From an uncultured Christensenellaceae bacterium (GTDB lineage Bacteria; Bacillota; Clostridia; Christensenellales; UBA3700): a stretch of DNA of 59,098 nucleotides. A model generated the notes under the pieces. The model was not told where the DNA came from and made no database searches. It was given only the letters and a program-made list of their open reading frames with translations. A program made the translations under genes and the position numbers. Position 1 is the first letter of the stretch, and each line of letters starts with the position of its first letter. The stretch is from NCBI GenBank assembly GCA_944376205.1, contig CALWBV010000010.1, positions 1 to 59,098 of the forward strand, given 5' to 3'. This document shows positions 52,406-59,098 of the stretch, piece by piece.

Positions 52406-54163
52406 TTACAGTTCTATTTTTTCAGGTGAAGGCAAGAAGCCTTTTGCGCCAAGTTTATCCTTGTCGAATTTATATACGATATTTGCATTTTGCTTTTTGG
52501 AATTTTCGATTATAAACAAAATGCAATCTTCGTCTTCTTTGCAATATTTGCGGTTTTTGGCATATCGCATTCTCAAAGACAAAGGCAGCATGCCTGCATA
52601 CTTTCGGTAAAGTTTGTTGCCTTTTGCATAGTCGTTGTATTCAATGCCCTTTATGCCCGTCTTGGCTATAGCGCAAAAATCGCACATGTATTTTTTAGGT
52701 TTAGGTTCTGCATCGCTGTAATAAGTTCTGCCACAACACGAACATGTCACAATATTTGACTTGGGCACCAACGTCATTTTGTCTCTTGCAAACGCAAGAT
52801 TCGACGTAAGGCGTTTGACATTGTCGTCGCAAACAAACGTAACTTCCGGATAAGGGCAATTCTTGCATTTGCATATCATCCTTGCACCGGAGTCCAATTC
52901 TACAATATCGTCTTTGCATACGTATCTTACGCAAGAGCTGCCTACACGTATATTTTCCTGGCAGCTGATTCTTTTGATATGCGATGAGAATACTCCGCTT
53001 TCTTTGACCTCCTCCAAAATCTTGTCGAGCGTAATTGCAGAATTATCCTTATCATCAAAAGTAATGCGAATGTTATCCTTCTCAAAAGAAGTAAAGAGAA
53101 TTTTATCCCTGCGGTTGACAGAAAAACGTATTTTCCCTGAATCGACAAGCAAAGCTCCCGATTTACAATTATTGCAAGACAAATCGAGTCTGCCGCCTAT
53201 GCCGATAACCGCTTTGAGGACAGTCTTACCTCCCAGCTTGATATCGTAACTTTCGTTTTGCCATTTGACGTGCGAAATATTCATTACCGTAAGACTTCGG
53301 CAATACAATCTGACGTTTTCGTTGGGGCCTCTGTCGACCATGCTTTTTATAGTCAAAGTATCGGTTTCGCCCGCAAGCACAAGACAGTCGTCAAGATATT
53401 TTGTCGAATTTGCGTCGGATAAATTGTTTTTTGTCAATTTATCGAGCGCCTCTATTACGGTATCGGTAAGCGCACGACTGTTTTGCGAGGGCTTGAAATT
53501 TTCTTGAGTCTTGTCAAAAGACAACAGACTTTTGCTGATTTCCTCGGCTTCTTTTTTGTCAAAAGGAATAATTTGTTTTGCAGTCTTTCTGAAAAAGACC
53601 TTGCCGAGTATAGGAACGGCTTCGCCCGTACCGTCGGTAATCTCCAATCTCAACGAAGCTCCGTATATGTCTTCGGACTTTTCTTCGCCCTTGCATTCCG
53701 CTACTTCAAATACGTAATCGGGATAAAAAAGTCTCAAAAATTCCTCTATACGCTGCTTGTGTATTTCGACCTCTTTTTGATCTGTACTGTCCTCGTGAGG
53801 AGCGTATTCGACAAGCGAAAAGTTTTTGTGAAAATGCTGTTTTACCTTTTCTACCAATTCCAACCATTCCGCATTGTGATTCTTGGGAGCGCTTCCTCTG
53901 AATACGGCAAACCAAGACGCACCGTCATTATCTATCTTTGCGTCTACGCTCTCGGTATTGCGGGTGTCCTTATCTCTTGTAAGTATGAATTCTTGAGATT
54001 GAGTACTTATTATACCATCTTTTGTATTTGCTTTATCAATTATATCTTGAAGTATATAGCCTTCTGAACGCATTTTGACTGCACACATTTTGACTATGCT
54101 GTCAAAAGTAGACTTATACTCGTTCCCGACATATATCTTCGATTTTCCTGTTTGTTCTCCCAT
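52406..54163 (-). CDS. Cysteine-rich protein of unknown function
   Basis: A 585-residue soluble protein with no recognised family. The N-terminal 190 residues are mixed alpha/beta and include an ASWFAVFRGSAPKNHNAEWLELV segment. The middle region is helical. The second half has several Cys pairs likely to bind zinc: CNNC, CKCKNC, CSCCG and CDFC, the last two forming a zinc ribbon. Its neighbour downstream in transcription is the MBG protein, and upstream is the zinc-finger-rich helicase, so the operon is rich in metal-binding modules. Nucleic acid or protein binding is possible. CGGAGG precedes the ATG. Confidence 0.65.
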   Translation of the reverse strand: MGEQTGKSKIYVGNEYKSTFDSIVKMCAVKMRSEGYILQDIIDKANTKDGIISTQSQEFILTRDKDTRNTESVDAKIDNDGASWFAVFRGSAPKNHNAEWLELVEKVKQHFHKNFSLVEYAPHEDSTDQKEVEIHKQRIEEFLRLFYPDYVFEVAECKGEEKSEDIYGASLRLEITDGTGEAVPILGKVFFRKTAKQIIPFDKKEAEEISKSLLSFDKTQENFKPSQNSRALTDTVIEALDKLTKNNLSDANSTKYLDDCLVLAGETDTLTIKSMVDRGPNENVRLYCRSLTVMNISHVKWQNESYDIKLGGKTVLKAVIGIGGRLDLSCNNCKSGALLVDSGKIRFSVNRRDKILFTSFEKDNIRITFDDKDNSAITLDKILEEVKESGVFSSHIKRISCQENIRVGSSCVRYVCKDDIVELDSGARMICKCKNCPYPEVTFVCDDNVKRLTSNLAFARDKMTLVPKSNIVTCSCCGRTYYSDAEPKPKKYMCDFCAIAKTGIKGIEYNDYAKGNKLYRKYAGMLPLSLRMRYAKNRKYCKEDEDCILFIIENSKKQNANIVYKFDKDKLGAKGFLPSPEKIEL

Positions 54164-54173
54164 AACACCTCCG

Positions 54174-56993
54174 TTATTTGTCCATCTTGAGCATTTTTCT
54201 TATCTCCGCAACCTTGTTTGCTTCTTTTTCGAGATTTGCACAGAAAGACTCGCCCTCGTCGTGTTTGAAATCCCATGCCGCCCTTATATATGCCGCAAAA
54301 GTACGGGCAACTACGGGATGCAAATATCCCTTGATTCCCTCGCTTGCACACTTGGGACATCTCGCCGTCCACTTCTCGTCAAATGTGATGACGTGCGGTT
54401 TGGGTCTGCATTCGCTGTAATCGCACACCGAGCATTGTTTTATGCTGTCCTTGTCTATGCCGAAACGGCATTTTACGGGACAACCCGCTTGGCATTTGCA
54501 ATTTGCGCACAGCGTCGCAAGCTCTACCGCCGCCGTGTGAGGATTGTGACGGTACGCATTGATGACGGGGCACTTGCCGTCCATTTCGTTTTTGAATCTC
54601 GAACAGTGCAGCATAGAACACAGTTTGCTGCAATAATAATCTCTGTCACCTTTATCGCCCGTATTGCACATAGTGCCTTTAGAACTGTTATTGATGGATA
54701 TGCATTTATAACCTCCATCTATATTTCTCACAAAAGCAGTGCCGCAAGTAGAACACTTGAACTCATAGACGTTGATTTCCTCCATAAGCGTGCCGTCGGG
54801 ATTATCCTGAATGCACTGTTTTTTTGCTATGCAGTAAAGTGTGCCTTTTTTCTTTCTTTCCTCGTATTCTTCTTTTGAATACAATGCGACTTTGCCGCAT
54901 GCGGGACATCTCACGGCAACCATTCTTTCGTTGTTGCTACCTGCGATTATCGTAGCGTCGCCGCTATTGCTAGACAAAAGTCCTATTGTATTGAAATAGG
55001 CAAGCGCAAAGCCTTCGAGTTTGTTCATATCCGCAAAAGAATATATCTTTACGTCGTTGGTCTGACCGAGACGGAAAACACGTCCTATGCGCTGATCCAT
55101 CGCCAAGGGGTCGGGAGTCACCTGGAAATTGACTATGACATTGCTTTTTTGCAAGTTAACGCCCTCGGTAAACGAACTGTCTTCAATTATAAGAACGGCG
55201 TCTTCTTTTTTGTCGAATTGATTTTTGATTGCATCTCTGTCCTCATCTCTTCCGATCAAGATTCTCTTTGCGAAATTCTTATCCGACATGAGAGCACTCT
55301 CAACCTTTTCCCACTGGCGGTAACCTCTGCTGGTCCTAGGCAAATCGTAATCGAAAAATACGAGTACCCTCTCTCCCTCATGCTTTTTGAGCAACTGTTT
55401 GAGTTCGGCAATTTTATATTCGTAACTATCCGCGCCGTTGGTAATGAATCTGAATACATTGTCGGCTTCTGCCGCACTCTTACGTTTCAGCTGCTCCCAA
55501 TAATACCCCTGCGTATTTTTCTTATCGAAAAGTTTTATGTTGTCAAACGAACCCGTAGCTCCCAAAATAACGGAAACCAAAAGTTGGGCATATCTTTCCT
55601 GCGGTCCCTCTATGTCATTTGGTCGTGCAAACTTCTGAATATACTCTTTGAGTGAATAATACTTTCCGTCTGCAAACACTGCTTTGTTTGTATTGATTTC
55701 GTTCAGATTGACTTTTATCTTTTTCTTTTCATATTCGAATTCAATCTCATCTGATACCTGCGTAGTTATCGGGAAAAAGTAGGTGTTGAAAACATATCTT
55801 TTTCTGCTCAACCTATTGGGCTGACGAATCATAATGGTACGCAAAACTCCGTTGTGATAAGCGCTGGCGACCCTCTTGAGTATTTCCTTTCTTATCTGTT
55901 CGTTGTCAGACAAAAATCTTTCTCTTAATATTTGTCTTTCTCCCTCGGTGCCTTCGGAAAAGTTTTTCTCCTCGCCTTTAGCTTTGAGATAAGCGGCAAA
56001 AGCGTCGTTGAAATTGTTGTCTATCTCATACTTTTTAACTGCCGTAATAAACTCTGCTACGGTATTGGCGCCGCGGCATACGTTGTTTTTATAATATTCT
56101 TTTTCCTTGCGGTAACTATCCGTCCTGTATTTATCTTCCTTTTCGTCAAAGTCATCGGGATTACCGCCTTTGCAGCGAATAAAATACCACAGTCTGAACA
56201 TCTTGTCGAGATTTCCTGAATGAGGAGTCGCCGAAAGTAATATGCAATATGTACTGTTGGCTTTTTTCTTGGTCTCCATCATGAGAGAGAGAAGTTTCAT
56301 TGACTTTGCATACCTGCCCTCTTCCATACAGAGATGGTGCGCTTCGTCCACGACTACCGCATCGAAAAGCACGTCTTTGATAGCGCCCTCTTCCCAATTG
56401 GCAAAATCCTCTGCCTTGACGATAATAGGACTCTTGGGGCGTATGAAATCTGTGCCTTCTACGGCATCACATTCGCCGAAACGGGCTTCCTTAACCTCTT
56501 TCAGCACCCCTTTGCCCATACCGAATTTTATCTCGAGGACACCTTTCCAATCGTCATATACCTGTTCGGGAACAACCAACAAAAGGGATTTTATTTTACC
56601 TCTTGCCGCAAGTTCACTCAAAACGATACAAGCCTCGTAAGTCTTACCGCTGCCTACGACGTCCGCCAGAAGTCCGAATCCTCTCAATTCTTTGAGAAAT
56701 TTTTCGGCAGCAGTCTTCTGATGTGGCAAAATTACATATTTACTGTTGGCTTCATCGTGGATATAAGTCTTTTTGATTCCGTATTCGCTTTTGTCATCTT
56801 TTTTCTCATAAGCGTTGAGATCTATTTTAAGCGTTGCAAAATCGTCATAGCGGTCCAACTCCTCCATGCATTCCATCATCTTTGCCATAGTAGAGTCATA
56901 AGCGCATATTTCGCCCGATAGACCCGCTTGTTGCAAATCCTTGTCAAACGCTCCGTCCACGCAGTCGATACTGTATTTTTTTTCTTTGTCCAT
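54174..56993 (-). CDS. SNF2-like SF2 helicase/translocase with C-terminal zinc clusters
   Basis: A 939-residue protein. RecA1: VILPHQKTAAEKFL, motif I VVGSGKT (112-118), motif II VVDEAHH (214-220), motif III LLSATPHSG (252-260). RecA2: VLVFFDYD, TEGVNLQKSNVIVNF and motif VI QRIGRVFRLGQT, the form seen in SNF2/RapA enzymes. The final 230 residues hold many CxxC pairs in at least four clusters (CPACGKV, CSTCGTAF, CANCKCQAGCPVKC, CPKCASEG). It would translocate on DNA or RNA; such helicases are frequent parts of defence loci such as DISARM, but no methyltransferase or PLD partner is present here. Confidence 0.88.
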   Translation of the reverse strand: MDKEKKYSIDCVDGAFDKDLQQAGLSGEICAYDSTMAKMMECMEELDRYDDFATLKIDLNAYEKKDDKSEYGIKKTYIHDEANSKYVILPHQKTAAEKFLKELRGFGLLADVVGSGKTYEACIVLSELAARGKIKSLLLVVPEQVYDDWKGVLEIKFGMGKGVLKEVKEARFGECDAVEGTDFIRPKSPIIVKAEDFANWEEGAIKDVLFDAVVVDEAHHLCMEEGRYAKSMKLLSLMMETKKKANSTYCILLSATPHSGNLDKMFRLWYFIRCKGGNPDDFDEKEDKYRTDSYRKEKEYYKNNVCRGANTVAEFITAVKKYEIDNNFNDAFAAYLKAKGEEKNFSEGTEGERQILRERFLSDNEQIRKEILKRVASAYHNGVLRTIMIRQPNRLSRKRYVFNTYFFPITTQVSDEIEFEYEKKKIKVNLNEINTNKAVFADGKYYSLKEYIQKFARPNDIEGPQERYAQLLVSVILGATGSFDNIKLFDKKNTQGYYWEQLKRKSAAEADNVFRFITNGADSYEYKIAELKQLLKKHEGERVLVFFDYDLPRTSRGYRQWEKVESALMSDKNFAKRILIGRDEDRDAIKNQFDKKEDAVLIIEDSSFTEGVNLQKSNVIVNFQVTPDPLAMDQRIGRVFRLGQTNDVKIYSFADMNKLEGFALAYFNTIGLLSSNSGDATIIAGSNNERMVAVRCPACGKVALYSKEEYEERKKKGTLYCIAKKQCIQDNPDGTLMEEINVYEFKCSTCGTAFVRNIDGGYKCISINNSSKGTMCNTGDKGDRDYYCSKLCSMLHCSRFKNEMDGKCPVINAYRHNPHTAAVELATLCANCKCQAGCPVKCRFGIDKDSIKQCSVCDYSECRPKPHVITFDEKWTARCPKCASEGIKGYLHPVVARTFAAYIRAAWDFKHDEGESFCANLEKEANKVAEIRKMLKMDK

Positions 56994-57007
56994 ATTCGTT
57001 TCTCCTA

Positions 57008-58984
57008 TCAGTCTCCGCCTTCGACGTCAAATTCGTCTACTCCGTCAAACTTGAGAATTATATCTTTGTATTGTGTATATTCGCCAATGCCATTGCTGCC
57101 GAAAGGTCGGGTTTTTATACTGTTGTTTGCGCCGTTTTTGTCGAGATCGTTTTTAAGAACAGGTACGGCTCTGCCGTCTCCGTCGACTCTGATGCCTTCT
57201 TTGAAATGTAACCTATCACCTAATTCAATCTTTTGCAGAGATCCATCCGACATCTGCTTATAGAAATATATTCGTCCCTTTCCTTTTCCGCCCGCTACGG
57301 TCTTGAGATTTATCTCTTTTTCTTGTTCACGTCGAATCTCACTGTTAGGCTCTCCTATTACAATAGGAGCTGAATCTTTACTAGGTTTACGGGCAGTAGT
57401 GGAAAAAAGCTCATCGTTTTCAATCCATTTTTCCCATATAATCGTTTCATCTTTTTTTCTTTTCTTAATTGTTGATCCCACCAGATAATCTTTTCCATCA
57501 GGAGGAATTTCTGTTCCTTTCTCCAGAAAGAACGTAAGAATTTTTTCGTTTTTATTTCCCGATGTTCTCCACTGCCATGTTCCGTATGACAGCGAAGCCG
57601 CAGTTTTTATGCTGTAATTCATGAGCGCAACAATTGCTCCTCCGACAGCGGGCGCAAACGCAGAATCCTCATATGAGAGAATATTGAATCCGTCATCGTC
57701 GTTGCAGAAATCGTCAAATGTGATGACCTCTATTTTTTCAAATCCGTTTTGTTTGAGACTGTTCTTAATAAATTTTACAAGTCCGTAGGTCTCGACAACT
57801 CCGCCCGAAAGTGCGATTTTGGTCACTTTATCGTTTACGGGGCGATTTAATTCGCTGATTATGTAATCGGCGATTTTGCTTGCGATTTTATCTCCGTTTG
57901 CGATGCCTATACACTTGCAAAAATCTTCTCTCGTTATGTCCTGCTGAATAGTGACTTCTCTTTGAATGCTCAAAGGCACTTTGTCTTTGAATATGTTGTC
58001 ATAAAGCGCATCGGGGAGAGAAAGCGCTACCTTGGCATTTTTTATTTCCGTCAACATCAAAAACTGTTTTGAATGCAATCCTCTTTCGGCTATAACGTCT
58101 CCGTTTTTGTCTGAAACGCCCAAGGTTTCTCTGCCGCTCAAACGGCTCTCTATCAAGTCTCTTACTGCATAATCTATGTCGTTGCCGCCTATTTCGATAG
58201 GCAGATTGTGTCCGTCCATACCGTCAACGAAAACCGTATTGCCGTCAGCGCTCAAAGACAATTTGGCTACCGAAATATCTTCCTCGCCCATATCGACAAT
58301 GACGAGTTGTTCGTTTTTCTTCAAAGCGCCTCTGTGATAAGCGTAAAGCCCCAAAGCTTTTGTCGCCGACAAAACTGTCGCAGGCTCCTTGCCGAAAGCG
58401 TACTTAATAAGGCGCTTAAGCTCATCAATCATGTTTTTTCCCGCTTTTGACGGATAGACGAGAGTATAATCGATTTTGTCAAAACTTTCTATATTTTTTG
58501 CCGTCTTGAGTTTTTCTATTGCAGGTTTGACGATATTCTGCGCAAGGTACACAAAAAAACTTTCGCAGACTTTTTTAGGCGTAACGTCGCCCTTGAAAGT
58601 CATATCCATCTCGACTGCTTCTTGAAAATTTGCAGAAATCTTTTTGATAACGGGAAAATAAAATTTTGGAAAGTCATAACCTTCCGAATAAAATTTACGG
58701 TTTGAAGCTGTGATATCTTTATCCTTTTGACGTGCCAAAAGAGATAAAAGGGTTTTGATTTTTACTACTGTGATAAAAGGTCTGTCCGTACCTCGGTAGA
58801 CGTCGCTGCCGAAAAGCCACTTGTGATTATCCTCATCGTAATATACAATTGCAGGCGTAACTACGCTGCCCGTTACGTTTTTATCGGCGAGTTTACCGTA
58901 GACGGTATTTTCACCGTCTTTATAGGCAAAAGCCACCTTTATTTTGTCACTTCCCAAGTCAATAGCTACTTTCAGCGCTTGCAT
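57008..58984 (-). CDS. Hsp70/DnaK-like ATPase with altered phosphate-2 loop
   Basis: A 658-residue member of the actin/Hsp70 superfamily. Phosphate-1 is AIDLGSDKIKVAF (7-19), the adenosine motif IALSGGVVETYGLV (390-403) is clear, but phosphate-2 reads VDMGEEDISVA (230-240) where DnaK has DLGGGT, so nucleotide handling is probably changed. The substrate half (about 430-658) has a short beta domain (LGDRLHFKEGIRVDGDGRAVP) and no typical lid. It is unlike housekeeping DnaK and close to the Hsp70-like proteins found in accessory operons. First gene of the operon; AAAGGGG precedes the ATG. Confidence 0.83.
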   Translation of the reverse strand: MQALKVAIDLGSDKIKVAFAYKDGENTVYGKLADKNVTGSVVTPAIVYYDEDNHKWLFGSDVYRGTDRPFITVVKIKTLLSLLARQKDKDITASNRKFYSEGYDFPKFYFPVIKKISANFQEAVEMDMTFKGDVTPKKVCESFFVYLAQNIVKPAIEKLKTAKNIESFDKIDYTLVYPSKAGKNMIDELKRLIKYAFGKEPATVLSATKALGLYAYHRGALKKNEQLVIVDMGEEDISVAKLSLSADGNTVFVDGMDGHNLPIEIGGNDIDYAVRDLIESRLSGRETLGVSDKNGDVIAERGLHSKQFLMLTEIKNAKVALSLPDALYDNIFKDKVPLSIQREVTIQQDITREDFCKCIGIANGDKIASKIADYIISELNRPVNDKVTKIALSGGVVETYGLVKFIKNSLKQNGFEKIEVITFDDFCNDDDGFNILSYEDSAFAPAVGGAIVALMNYSIKTAASLSYGTWQWRTSGNKNEKILTFFLEKGTEIPPDGKDYLVGSTIKKRKKDETIIWEKWIENDELFSTTARKPSKDSAPIVIGEPNSEIRREQEKEINLKTVAGGKGKGRIYFYKQMSDGSLQKIELGDRLHFKEGIRVDGDGRAVPVLKNDLDKNGANNSIKTRPFGSNGIGEYTQYKDIILKFDGVDEFDVEGGD

Positions 58985-59013
58985 GTTTTATCCCCTTTAT
59001 GCGTACACCCACG

Positions 59014-59042
59014 ATTATAACATATAATATAAGAAAGTTCAA
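59014..59042 (-). promoter_or_regulatory. Promoter of the second AAA operon
   Basis: On the minus strand: TTGAAC (59037-59042), 17-bp spacer, TATAAT (59014-59019), about 30 bases before the Hsp70-like ATG. No other promoter is seen down to 43142 and gaps are short, so nine genes are likely one transcript. Confidence 0.8.
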
Positions 59043-59098
59043 GTGCCAATTTGTGTAAAAACCACAACTTATTACAGAAATTTACAAAATTTATCACC

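Noticed and set aside
54174..56993. DISARM or RapA assignment for the helicase
   Set aside because: The motif set fits SNF2-like enzymes in general, but no DISARM methyltransferase, DUF1998 or PLD gene is nearby and the zinc-rich C-terminus is not that of RapA.
1..59098. CRISPR array, insertion sequence or rRNA genes
   Set aside because: No regularly spaced direct repeats, no transposase with inverted repeats and no rRNA sequence were seen; the only direct repeats are the intragenic YDG units.

Overview
The window looks like the chromosome of a gut-type Clostridia/Firmicutes bacterium, probably uncultured. Three things point there: moderate GC with GGAGG-type ribosome binding sites and textbook TTGACA-17-TATAAT promoters; Gram-positive style lipoproteins and an ECF transporter; and host/diet-related enzymes (bile salt hydrolase-like, GH2, GH26, GH29, GPH-type sugar transporter). 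This placement is inferred from gene content; no rRNA or other phylogenetic marker is present.

Layout. 1-2009: a serine-recombinase remnant, then a GNAT acetyltransferase and a phosphoesterase on the plus strand. 2263-22493 (minus): the main accessory region. A single consensus promoter at 22522-22550 can drive a 14-gene, 16-kb operon ending at a terminator at 6472-6502. In transcription order it holds: two membrane-anchored helical proteins, two small proteins, a Ycf46-like AAA ATPase, a third membrane-anchored paralogue, a TIR protein, a YdjI-like SPFH/zinc-ribbon protein, a small helical protein, two ESCRT-III (Snf7)-like proteins, a Vps4-like AAA ATPase with a MIT-like N-terminus, a trypsin-like protease and a BrxL-like ATPase. 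A second, very large TIR protein with about ten membrane segments follows under its own consensus promoter. 22944-30159 (minus): an overlapping operon of ECF transporter (A, T, S), CydDC-like ABC pair, lipoprotein and NOSP/YgbA-like protein, with DtxR-type palindromes upstream. 30765-42921: ordinary catabolic and housekeeping genes, a tRNA-Pro, an XRE regulator, two frameshifted small genes and PH-domain membrane proteins. 43142-58984 (minus): a second accessory operon from a promoter at 59014-59042. It encodes an Hsp70-like ATPase, an SNF2-like helicase, a Cys-rich protein, a giant MBG-repeat membrane protein, a zinc-ribbon protein, three coiled-coil proteins and a second Vps4-like AAA ATPase.

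The main discovery candidate is that this bacterium carries two operons built around Vps4-like ATPases next to small Snf7-like or coiled-coil substrates. The first has the full eukaryote-like logic: CHMP-like protein with a MIM1-like tail, MIT-AAA disassembly ATPase and an SPFH membrane scaffold. It is embedded among TIR, protease and BrxL-like proteins typical of conflict or defence systems. The working hypothesis is a membrane-damage sensing and remodelling system coupled to NAD-consuming or proteolytic effectors. In the second operon, two proteins share a C-terminal IDDI-x-F tail that could be the recruiting signal for the second ATPase. All functional statements come from reading translated sequence by eye; no database search was run.
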